Assembly: GCA_937915865.1 (NCBI GenBank)
Contig: CALGIG010000106.1
Span: 19,025-83,024, forward strand
Length of the DNA stretch: 64,000 nt
Direction: 5' to 3'
Source of the DNA: an uncultured Prolixibacteraceae bacterium
GTDB taxonomy: Bacteria; Bacteroidota; Bacteroidia; Bacteroidales; Prolixibacteraceae
The position numbers were made by a program, and so were the translations under genes. The notes under the pieces were generated by a model. That model was given only the letters and a program-made list of their open reading frames with translations. It searched no databases and was not told the DNA's origin. Positions 46,581 to 54,255 of the stretch are shown in pieces (the stretch's first letter is position 1; the number at the start of each line of letters is the position of its first letter).

Positions 46581-47219
46581 ATGGAAACAAACTGGAACGA
46601 GGCGCTTCAGCCCGTATTTCAACAATACGGAAAACGTAAACATCCGCTCGATTACCAAAGCCGGTACCAACTGGTAGTAATGGTTATTCTTTCGGCTCAG
46701 GATTCGGATAAGCACATTAACGAACTGGCGCCAAAATTTTTTGCAGCTTACCCAAGCCTGAATGCGCTTTCGAATGCTACGGAAGCCGATCTTCAGCAAC
46801 TTATTGGTTCGGTGCGAAATTGGGGGAATAAAACCAAGTGGCTGGTTAAACTGGCGCAAACTGTTGGCAACGACGAAAATATTCCACGAACAATGGATCA
46901 GTTGACCAAACTGCCAGGATTGGGCAGAAAATCGGCAAATGTTATTATTCGTGAATCGGGCGACCAAGCTGAAGGTGTCATCGTTGATTTGCACGTATTG
47001 CGTGTGGCTCCGCGCCTCGGAATTGCCAACGAAGCCGATGCTGCCAAACCCGAAAAAGTAGAGAAAAAATTTATGGCGGCCATTTCTGCTGAACATTGGA
47101 ACGAATGTGGCATGGCCATTTCTTTCCTTGGGCGCGAAATATGCAGACCATCTAATCCGAAATGTTTGGAGTGTCCGGTAAATAATGTCTGTCAGTTTTT
47201 TCAAGGTTCCGGTCGGTAA
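46581..47219 (+). CDS. Endonuclease III-like DNA glycosylase
   Basis: The protein has 212 residues. The helix-hairpin-helix reads KLPGLGRKSANVIIRE with the catalytic Lys117. The catalytic Asp136 lies in VDLHVLRVAPRLG. A 4Fe-4S cluster is bound by CRPSNPKCLECPVNNVC, with spacing C-x6-C-x2-C-x5-C. The family removes oxidised pyrimidines and nicks the abasic site. Sequence differs somewhat from classical Nth (VDLH in place of VDTH), so it may be a paralogue. It lies between, and opposite to, a two-component pair, which is odd. Confidence 0.88.
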   Translation: METNWNEALQPVFQQYGKRKHPLDYQSRYQLVVMVILSAQDSDKHINELAPKFFAAYPSLNALSNATEADLQQLIGSVRNWGNKTKWLVKLAQTVGNDENIPRTMDQLTKLPGLGRKSANVIIRESGDQAEGVIVDLHVLRVAPRLGIANEADAAKPEKVEKKFMAAISAEHWNECGMAISFLGREICRPSNPKCLECPVNNVCQFFQGSGR

Positions 47220-47224
47220 ATAGT

Positions 47225-47257
47225 AGAGAGCGGGTGACTTCAAGTCACCCGCTCTCT
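47225..47257. terminator. Perfect hairpin between converging nth-like and kinase genes
   Basis: AGAGAGCGGGTGACT, loop TCA, AGTCACCCGCTCTCT: a 15-bp perfect stem. It shares the GTGACTTC(A/G)AGTCAC apex with the hairpin at 56495. Confidence 0.75.
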
Positions 47258-47265
47258 AAACGCTG

Positions 47266-48501
47266 TTAAGCGAGTTGTATTTTCATATCCAGCTTGAATA
47301 TTCCACCTGTTTCCTTAAACACCAGTGAATGACGATCAGGGTAAATGAGGTTCAGCCGTTTTTCAACGTTTTTGATGCCGATTCCGCCATTTTCGAGACT
47401 GACTTCACGCAAAGCGACTGTATTTTCGGTTTGAAAATAGAGCTTCCCATCTTTCCATCCTGCAAAAATTCGGATGGAGCCGCTGTCTTTTCCAACGCCA
47501 TGTTTGAAGCAATTTTCGACCAAAGGCAGCAACAGCAAAGGCGCAATTTCAGTCTTACCAAAATTGCCTTCGGTTTCAAACTCAACGGTAGTTGTTTCAG
47601 GATTAATCCGCTCTTTCTGGAGCCCAATATAGGTTTTGATCATTTCCACTTCTTTCTCCAGAGGAATAAACTCGCTGGAAGTGTCGTAAAGTACATAGCG
47701 CAAAAAATCAGATAGTTTCAAAACAACATCAGGCGTCCGCTGGTCGTTTTGCGAAGCCATCGAATAAATGGTATTCAGGTTATTGAATAAGAAGTGTGGA
47801 TTGATTTGAGCTTTCAACGATGTCAATTCGCTTTGTACTGCTTCCTTTCGCTCCATTAATATTTTGACATAGTGCCAAACCAGGTACAAAAAGCTTGTAA
47901 AGAGCAAATAACCGGCGTTAATCAGGATTAATTCGCCAATTTTGAAATACGAAATGTAATAGAACTCAGGAAAAACTTTGTCAAGCAAAAAATTGAAAAC
48001 CGAAAAACCAGCAATCGCGTTTGTAATACACAAACCGAGAATTATCCATAAATACTTCAGAAAGTGGTTTTGGTTGAGATATTTGTTGATTAATCTATTG
48101 ATGTTGAAATATACGCCAAAAGCAATAGGAAGATGAAATACAACAACATAAAGGAAATTTCGTGTGTACCAATCAGCTATCACTGCAATATCGCTTTCCT
48201 GACCGGCAGGCATCTTTCCCAAAGTGATAAGGTAAATGATTGGCGTTGCAAAAATTGCTGATAATAATAGCTTCAGCCAAATTAACCGCCTTTTTATTAG
48301 CCATACAAATGGCAACGCCGAATAGATTAAAAACGCCGAATTCAGCAGTAAAACCACATCCCATCCAACTTCCACTCCTTGAATAGAAGTTGTTGATTCC
48401 ACACTTGGATTCAATATGACATTCCAGAAATTGAACGAAACGAACCAAAAAATGATATGGGATAGTGCTACCAGGTATTTTTTGAATGATAACTTTTTCA
48501 T
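47266..48501 (-). CDS. LytS/YehU-type sensor histidine kinase
   Basis: The protein has 411 residues. The N-terminal half (residues 1-200) has four to six membrane helices. The histidine-kinase box SLKAQINPHFLFNNLNTIYS carries the phosphoacceptor His in the IN-PHFLFN motif. The ATP-binding part has LLLLPLVENCFKHGV and NGGIGIKNVEKRLNLIY. Such kinases pair with LytTR regulators, the likely partner being 45768-46451. It starts 2 nt after the stop of a lipoprotein gene, so the two are cotranscribed and functionally linked. Confidence 0.9.
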   Translation of the reverse strand: MKKLSFKKYLVALSHIIFWFVSFNFWNVILNPSVESTTSIQGVEVGWDVVLLLNSAFLIYSALPFVWLIKRRLIWLKLLLSAIFATPIIYLITLGKMPAGQESDIAVIADWYTRNFLYVVVFHLPIAFGVYFNINRLINKYLNQNHFLKYLWIILGLCITNAIAGFSVFNFLLDKVFPEFYYISYFKIGELILINAGYLLFTSFLYLVWHYVKILMERKEAVQSELTSLKAQINPHFLFNNLNTIYSMASQNDQRTPDVVLKLSDFLRYVLYDTSSEFIPLEKEVEMIKTYIGLQKERINPETTTVEFETEGNFGKTEIAPLLLLPLVENCFKHGVGKDSGSIRIFAGWKDGKLYFQTENTVALREVSLENGGIGIKNVEKRLNLIYPDRHSLVFKETGGIFKLDMKIQLA

Positions 48502-48503
48502 GG

Positions 48504-49223
48504 CTATTTGTTTAAGGGAGTGAATTGCATCATGGCTGGCTGGTTTTCCCAGTCGATAAACCGTTTTTGGTTGGCATAGCGTTCAATCATGTCGGTTAAG
48601 TTTTCTGAAGAGTCGGTAAGAAGTAACCTTTTCGCATCGGGAACATACCGATACTTTATGCGCACTCGTTTACGCTCAATCATGTCTTTCATATATTCGG
48701 CGCCGAGCCACGACATTCTGAGCCTTCCGTTTGATGGTATTATTCGGGCAAGTGTATGTACTTTAAAAAAGTTTTCTTTCGTCATGCTGCTTTGTCCTAT
48801 TGCAGAGATTTCGCGAGGAGAAAAATCGCCAAACAAGTTGTCGTTTATACGAAACAGGTAAAGGTAAAACTGGTATTTCGCCGTATCGCAGTTTGGTTTG
48901 GTGAGCTCAACCAGGTAAAAGTTTTTTGGCACATTAACTGTGGAGTCTTTACCTTGTTTGTTCTTTCGTTTCTCGACCGAGACAAACCTTTTTATTTGCC
49001 AGATAAGAGTGGTATCGGCCTCCGACCATTGTGGGCTATCTTTTTCATCCTTACCCGCTTTTGTTTGAATCGGGTGTGCAATCCATTCCCCTTCAATTTC
49101 AGGGACAACTGTCGTGTTTTTCTCCAGGTAAAAAGGGTTCAATGAGCAAATCATCATAAAATCGGAGCAACCCGAAAGTAACAGGATAATTCCGAAAGTA
49201 ATCAGTAGTTTTCTGTTTTTCAT
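48504..49223 (-). CDS. Lipoprotein of unknown function cotranscribed with the sensor kinase
   Basis: The protein has 239 residues from the ATG at 49223; the frame extends upstream without signal-like residues. The signal ends in LLSGC. The mature part has many aromatic and charged residues (YLVELTKPNCDTAKYQFYLY) and no domain I know. It ends 2 nt before the kinase start. A role as an envelope sensor for that kinase is possible but only from position. Confidence 0.7.
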   Translation of the reverse strand: MKNRKLLITFGIILLLSGCSDFMMICSLNPFYLEKNTTVVPEIEGEWIAHPIQTKAGKDEKDSPQWSEADTTLIWQIKRFVSVEKRKNKQGKDSTVNVPKNFYLVELTKPNCDTAKYQFYLYLFRINDNLFGDFSPREISAIGQSSMTKENFFKVHTLARIIPSNGRLRMSWLGAEYMKDMIERKRVRIKYRYVPDAKRLLLTDSSENLTDMIERYANQKRFIDWENQPAMMQFTPLNK

Positions 49224-49498
49224 GGCTTTGAGTTTTAAAATCAGAATCGAAGATCGACAGAATAAATTCAACCCTGAATTTTTTTCGATGAAACTGCCTG
49301 GTTTTTCGATGAGCGAGGTTTGAAGAAAATGTTTATAAATTCTCGTGGTTTATTTGTAATTATTCCTGAAAATAATCCTTGCTGTTTCCTGATTTACTTT
49401 TTTAAGACCAGCATCTGGTTTCATTAGCTTTTTGTTATCAATTTTAGAACTTAGCAAACAATAATGCCTCTAAAAAGCATTTTCCCCAATGTTTTAGA

Positions 49499-49506
49499 TA
49501 CATTTG
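49499..49506 (+). promoter_or_regulatory. Probable -7 element for the dipeptidase gene
   Basis: TACATTTG is a full match to TAnnTTTG, 31 nt before the ATG at 49537. No -33 element is evident. Confidence 0.4.
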
Positions 49507-49536
49507 AACAAGCATTACCTAAATCTTCCATTTGCA

Positions 49537-50793
49537 ATGATTAAAAGTATTTTACCCGTTGTTTTGTTATTGGTGGTATCCGCTGTTTTTGCTTCAAAAA
49601 AGTCGGATGCCAAATTCGAAAAAAAAGTACACCGAATTCAGGAAAAATGCCATACAGTAGACACCCATTGCGATACGCCAATGTTAATGGTTAAGCCAGG
49701 GTTTAATGTCCGCGATGAACATCAGGCTCCGGCGAGCCGCGTCGATTTTCCACGTATGAAAAAAGGTGGGCTTGATGCCATGTTTTTTGCTGTTTTTACC
49801 GGACAGAAACCTCGAACAGAGGAAAATTACAAAATGACTTATAATTTGGCCAACCAAATGCTCGATTCTATACACTCAGCGTTAAAGCGTAACAGCGATG
49901 TAGCTACATTGGCTTTGAAGGCTGAAGATTTGGTGAAAATTGAAAAGACAGGGAAACGCGCTATTTATATTGGAATGGAAAACGGTTTCCCGCTGGCTAA
50001 AGATATTTCGCGGGTTGAAGAATTTTACAACAGGGGAGTGCGTTATATTACTCTTTGCCATTCATATCACAATGATATCTGCGATTCGTCGAGCGACAGC
50101 AAACCCGCTGAGCATAACGGATTAAGTGATTATGGCCGTCAGGTGATAGCCGAAATGAACCGCTTGGGAATGATGGTTGATGTTTCACATGCCTCAGATA
50201 AATCTTTTTTCGATGTGATTGAGTGTAGCAAAGCTCCGGTTATTGCTTCGCATAGCTCGGTTCGCGCTGTTGCTCAACATAATAGAAATATGACCGATGA
50301 AATGATTAAAAAGCTGGCTGCTAAAGGAGGTGTCATTCAGATTTGTATACTCGACGAATATGTGAAGAACCCTGATACAACAACGGTGAATTACAAGCGT
50401 ATTAAACAGATCAGGAAAATTTATGCCGGAGGAATGGAGAAAATGACAGAAGCCGAGAAAGAAGCGCTGTTTAACGAATGGGACGAATTAAAAGCATGGA
50501 AACAAAAAGACTTGCCTAATGTGAAAGATTTGGTCGATCATATTGATCATGTTAAAAAACTGGTTGGAGTTGATTATGTTGGTATTGGCAGCGATTTTGA
50601 CGGTGGTGGTGGTTTGGTAGATTGTACAGACGTTTCGCAGTTTCCGAATATTACCCGCGAATTACTCCGCCGGGGCTATACCAAAAGTGAGATAAAAAAA
50701 ATATGGGGTGGTAATTTGTTACGGGTTTTCAGGGAAGTCGAAAAAGTGGCTAAAGAATTTGGGCAGAAGAATCTAACTGCAATGAATTTTTAG
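49537..50793 (+). CDS. Membrane dipeptidase (peptidase family M19)
   Basis: The protein has 418 residues from the ATG at 49537. A signal peptide (SILPVVLLLVVSAVFA) predicts export. Zinc ligands are His and Asp in VDTHCDTP, Glu in GMENGFP, His in DVSHASDKSF and His in IASHSSVRA, all in the usual order for renal-dipeptidase relatives. VDYVGIGSDFDGGGG is the last hallmark. It cleaves dipeptides, including D-amino-acid forms. The next gene, a lipoprotein, begins directly after its stop codon, so the two form an operon. Confidence 0.92.
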   Translation: MIKSILPVVLLLVVSAVFASKKSDAKFEKKVHRIQEKCHTVDTHCDTPMLMVKPGFNVRDEHQAPASRVDFPRMKKGGLDAMFFAVFTGQKPRTEENYKMTYNLANQMLDSIHSALKRNSDVATLALKAEDLVKIEKTGKRAIYIGMENGFPLAKDISRVEEFYNRGVRYITLCHSYHNDICDSSSDSKPAEHNGLSDYGRQVIAEMNRLGMMVDVSHASDKSFFDVIECSKAPVIASHSSVRAVAQHNRNMTDEMIKKLAAKGGVIQICILDEYVKNPDTTTVNYKRIKQIRKIYAGGMEKMTEAEKEALFNEWDELKAWKQKDLPNVKDLVDHIDHVKKLVGVDYVGIGSDFDGGGGLVDCTDVSQFPNITRELLRRGYTKSEIKKIWGGNLLRVFREVEKVAKEFGQKNLTAMNF

Positions 50794-51498
50794 ATGTTGA
50801 AAATGAGATGCTTTATTTGTTTATTGCTGCTCATTGTTACTTTTTTAGCATGTAAAAAGGATTCCGTCGATTTATCATATGAAGCGATTGTCGATTCGTC
50901 GTTTAACTGTGAAGCCACCATCAACAATGAAAAGTTCAGCTTCCCATTCCATGATCGGCCAACCTTTAGCTCTGAGGAAAATAATGACAGTGTTTTAATT
51001 ACTGCCAATCTGAATTATTGGGAAGAACCCAACAATTATCTGGCTCGAATGTTGACTATACGTATTTCCAAAAAATTTAAGCGCTCAGAATTAACATATG
51101 CTCGCTATGTTAACGGTCAACTGTATTCCGGTGGAGAACTGAGTCATAAAGAGTTTTCAACAATCTTTCATTCGGGGAAATATGCTTTTTCTTACACCAA
51201 CTGCATAAACAATATCTGCAACAAATCTGGTGGAGCTTCAGCCGAAATCCGCTTTTATCATGGAAGTTTATTCGATACTAATTTTCTCAACAAATTTATT
51301 GATAATCCACACAAAAATGCCTTTTACCAAAATGCAGACTTCAATTTGTCTAAAGTTACCGAACTGGGCGATGGTGTTGTAACACTTGAAGGTACTCTAA
51401 AAACTGGTATTTATAGCTTTACGGGCGAACTTGTACCGATGGAAGCAAAATTTAAAGCATATTCGAATAACATTCTATATCCAAGTTATCGTCAATAA
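50794..51498 (+). CDS. Lipoprotein of unknown function
   Basis: The protein has 234 residues, with the ATG directly after the dipeptidase TAG; an ATG three codons later is an alternative. The lipoprotein signal ends in FLAC near residue 20. The mature part has FNCEATINNEKFSF, common in small Bacteroidota lipoproteins with a beta-sandwich, and a short CINNICNK segment. I do not recognise the family. It is probably cotranscribed with the dipeptidase. The gap after it (51499-51812) holds only the mutase promoter. Confidence 0.65.
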   Translation: MLKMRCFICLLLLIVTFLACKKDSVDLSYEAIVDSSFNCEATINNEKFSFPFHDRPTFSSEENNDSVLITANLNYWEEPNNYLARMLTIRISKKFKRSELTYARYVNGQLYSGGELSHKEFSTIFHSGKYAFSYTNCINNICNKSGGASAEIRFYHGSLFDTNFLNKFIDNPHKNAFYQNADFNLSKVTELGDGVVTLEGTLKTGIYSFTGELVPMEAKFKAYSNNILYPSYRQ

Positions 51499-51754
51499 CA
51501 ATTGTAATGTGAAATTCGATTCAATAAATTAAGTGTACATAATTCAAAATCAGTGAATCTCATTTCCTTTCAATTCCGGAAATAATGAAATTAAAATGAA
51601 TCCTGTTCGTATTTCTATATTGAAGTGAAATTGCTGACAAAAATCAGGCTTTTCTTACTCCCAGTGCTGAATTTACCTATTGAAGTATCTAACTTACTGA
51701 ATATCTAAGAGGTATAAATGTTACTTAATGTTTAAAAACTTGAAGGAAAAATCG

Positions 51755-51782
51755 TTGCCCTTGGATAAAAGCACTAATTTTG
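51755..51782 (+). promoter_or_regulatory. Promoter of the methylmalonyl-CoA mutase operon
   Basis: TTG at 51755-51757 and TAATTTTG at 51775-51782, with 17 nt between. The ATG follows 31 nt later. The spacing is 2 nt shorter than typical. Confidence 0.5.
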
Positions 51783-51812
51783 CCCCGATTTTTTAAACAG
51801 TTACATTTTATT

Positions 51813-53681
51813 ATGGCAGAAAAATATAACAACCTATTTGAAGAATTTCCGCCAGTCAGCACCCAGCAGTGGATGGATAAAATTACTGCTGACCTGAAAG
51901 GAGCCGACTACAACAAAAAGTTGGTATGGAAAACAAATGAGGGATTTGAAGTTCAGCCTTTCTATCGTGCCGAAAATATGGGCGAAGTAAGCTTCCTGAA
52001 TAGCCTTCCCGGAGAGTTCCCTTTTGTTCGCGGAACTAAAAAGACGAACAACGAATGGCTGGTTCGACAGAGCATTGCTGTGACCGACCTCGCCGAAGCC
52101 AACAAAAAAGCCCTGAATTATTTGATGAGAGGGGTTGATTCGTTGGCTTTCGTATTTAATGGCGGCGATTTAACTGTAGCCAATCTGGAAGTTTTACTGA
52201 AAGACGTTTGCTTGCCAGCCGTTGAAATTAACTTCGTTGGGACGTGCTCGGTAAAAGCTACTGAAGCTTTTGTGGCCTACGTGAAAAAAGCTGGCTACGA
52301 TTTGGCTGAAGTGAGCGGTTCGGTAGAATACGATCCTTTTGGGAAATTCGCTGTTACCGGTGTTCTTCGTAACGGCGCCGAACATGTTTTGGCTAACGCC
52401 GCCAAACTGATCGGCCAGACTTCAGAAATGAAGAAATTCAAAACTTTGGCTGTTAATGGCAAAAACTTCGGAAATGCTGGTGCATCGGCTGTTCAGGAAT
52501 TAGGTTTCTCTTTGGCTCAGGGAGCTGAATACCTGACTGCTTTGACTGAAAAAGGCGTTGAAATTGATGCTGTTGCCAAAAAACTGAAATTCAACTTCTC
52601 GGTTAGCGCCAACTATTTCATGGAAATAGCTAAGCTGCGAGCTGCCCGCTTGTTATGGGCTCAAATCGTGAAAGCTTACGGTCCGAAATGCGAATGCTCG
52701 GCCAAAATGACCATTCATACTGAAACCGGAAGCTGGAACAAAACCGTTTATGATGCTTACGTAAATATGCTCCGCACCCAAACTGAGGCCATGAGCGCTT
52801 CTATCGGTGGTGCCGATTCAATCACTGTTCTTCCTTTCAACGCTGCTTACGAGGCAAGCAACGAGTTTTCTGATCGTATTGCACGCAACCAACAATTGTT
52901 GCTGAAAGAAGAATCGCACATCTCGAAAATTGTTGACCCTGCTGCAGGTTCATATTACATTGAAGAACTGACTGCCGCTATTGCCGAAAACGCCTGGAAA
53001 CTGTTCATCGACGTTCAGGAAAAAGGTGGGTTTATCGCTGCTTTGCGCGAAGGATTCATTCAGGCAGAAGTGAAAAAAATGGCCGCAAAACGCGATGGTA
53101 ATGTGGCAATCCGCCGCGAAAACCTGTTGGGTGTTAATCAGTTCCCGAACTTCACCGAAAAAGTGGAAGGCGAATTGGATGCCGCTGTTTTTGCTCCGGT
53201 TGACTTAACTACCGAAGGTGCCGAAATCGAAACTTTGAAGCCCTACCGTGGTGCTCAGGCTTTCGAAGCGCTTCGTTACAAAACAGATGTTTATGCCAAG
53301 ACCAACAAACGTCCGCTGACTTTCATGTTAACCATTGGCAACCTGGCCATGCGTAAAGCACGCGCTCAGTTTGCCTGCAACTTCTTCGCTGTAGCCGGTT
53401 TCGACGTACTCGACAACAACGGTTTCAAAACAGTTGAAGAAGGTGTTGAAGCTGCTCAAAAAGCCGGTGCCGCTATCGTGGTAATCTGTAGTTCGGACGA
53501 TGAATATGCAGAACTTGCCCCTGCTGCCTTCGAAGCTGTTGGCGGAAAAGCCATCTTCGTAGTTGCCGGTGCCCCTGCCTGTACTGATGATTTGAAAGCC
53601 AAAGGCATTACCAACTTCATCAGCGTAAAAAGCAACTTGTTGGCTGAATTGAAACAATATCAAAGTCAATTATCTATTTAA
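51813..53681 (+). CDS. mutA: Methylmalonyl-CoA mutase small subunit
   Basis: The protein has 622 residues from the ATG at 51813. The TIM-barrel part has NYFMEIAKLRAARLLWAQIV, ETGSWNKTVYDAYVNMLRTQ and DPAAGSYYIEELTAAIAENA. The C-terminal flavodoxin-like part lacks the cobalamin-binding D-x-H-x-x-G motif, as expected for the non-catalytic small subunit. With the large subunit (54256-56409) it interconverts methylmalonyl-CoA and succinyl-CoA for propionate metabolism. The subunit genes are usually adjacent; here a GxxExxY gene and repeats (53681-54245) lie between. Confidence 0.93.
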   Translation: MAEKYNNLFEEFPPVSTQQWMDKITADLKGADYNKKLVWKTNEGFEVQPFYRAENMGEVSFLNSLPGEFPFVRGTKKTNNEWLVRQSIAVTDLAEANKKALNYLMRGVDSLAFVFNGGDLTVANLEVLLKDVCLPAVEINFVGTCSVKATEAFVAYVKKAGYDLAEVSGSVEYDPFGKFAVTGVLRNGAEHVLANAAKLIGQTSEMKKFKTLAVNGKNFGNAGASAVQELGFSLAQGAEYLTALTEKGVEIDAVAKKLKFNFSVSANYFMEIAKLRAARLLWAQIVKAYGPKCECSAKMTIHTETGSWNKTVYDAYVNMLRTQTEAMSASIGGADSITVLPFNAAYEASNEFSDRIARNQQLLLKEESHISKIVDPAAGSYYIEELTAAIAENAWKLFIDVQEKGGFIAALREGFIQAEVKKMAAKRDGNVAIRRENLLGVNQFPNFTEKVEGELDAAVFAPVDLTTEGAEIETLKPYRGAQAFEALRYKTDVYAKTNKRPLTFMLTIGNLAMRKARAQFACNFFAVAGFDVLDNNGFKTVEEGVEAAQKAGAAIVVICSSDDEYAELAPAAFEAVGGKAIFVVAGAPACTDDLKAKGITNFISVKSNLLAELKQYQSQLSI

Positions 53682-54126
53682 ACACAAAGTCACGAAGACA
53701 CCAAGATGATTTCAAAGACTGAATACGAACGAATTGCCAGGCACATTGTGAACGCTGCTTTTGAGGTTCACAAGGAGTTGGGGCCTGGTTTGCTCGAATC
53801 AGTTTATGAAGTTTGTCTGGTTGAAGAATTAAAAAATCGTGGTCTTTTTGTTGAAAGTCAGGTTAAGATTCCTGTGATTTTTAAGGGGAAAACATTGGAG
53901 AAAGAATTCATTGTTGATCTGCTTGTTGAAAATTGTGTCATTATCGAACTTAAAGCAGTAGAAAATTTGCTTCCTGTGCATGAGGTTCAGTTAGTCACCT
54001 ATTTAAAACTTGCCGATAAAAAGCTCGGATTCTTAATTAATTTCAATGTCTCACTTATAAAGATTGGAATTCATCGAAAAATAAATGGCTATTTATAATT
54101 CTTAGTGACTTAGTGATCTCGTGTTA
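53681..54126. repeat. Inverted-repeat unit enclosing the GxxExxY gene
   Basis: The left arm, 53681-53705, starts AACACAAAGTCACGAAGACA and shares its first base with the mutA stop codon. The right arm, 54101-54126, starts CTTAGTGACTTAGTGATCTC and reads as a diverged reverse complement of the left. The gene ATG follows the left arm directly. The form suggests a small mobile or transposon-like cassette. Confidence 0.65.
53706..54098 (+). CDS. GxxExxY-family protein
   Basis: The protein has 130 residues. GLLESVY within HKELGPGLLESVYEVCLVEE gives the family name motif. VPVIFKGK-like KIPVIFKGKTLEKEFIVDLL and VIIELKAVENLLPVHEVQLV show a PD-(D/E)xK nuclease-like core (Asp in FIVDLLVE, Glu-x-Lys in IELKA). 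The family's role is unknown. It lies between the two mutase subunits and is bounded by inverted repeats, so it looks like an inserted accessory gene. The mutase genes are on the same strand and can still be cotranscribed. Confidence 0.85.
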   Translation: MISKTEYERIARHIVNAAFEVHKELGPGLLESVYEVCLVEELKNRGLFVESQVKIPVIFKGKTLEKEFIVDLLVENCVIIELKAVENLLPVHEVQLVTYLKLADKKLGFLINFNVSLIKIGIHRKINGYL

Positions 54127-54137
54127 AACAAATTAAT

Positions 54138-54247
54138 TAACACAAAGGCACAAAGACACAAAGACACAAAGACACGAAGAAAATTTAAAATAGCTGAATG
54201 ATTAAAACAAGTAAATTCTTAGTGACTTAGTGTCTTCGTGTTTAAAA
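54138..54247. repeat. Gene-less palindromic element before the mutB start
   Basis: Left arm 54138-54179 holds a CACAAAGA tandem (AACACAAAGGCACAAAGACA, continuing to CACGAAG). Right arm 54219-54247 reads CTTAGTGACTTAGTGTCTTC, then GTGTTTAAA, its reverse complement in outline. About 40 nt lie between. It is a second, empty relative of the unit around the GxxExxY gene, ending 9 nt before the mutB ATG. Confidence 0.7.
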
Positions 54248-54255
54248 CAAATATT

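Noticed and set aside
54138..54179. CRISPR-like repeats in the CACAAAGA stretch
   Set aside because: The units are 8-9 nt without spacers; it is the arm of an inverted repeat.
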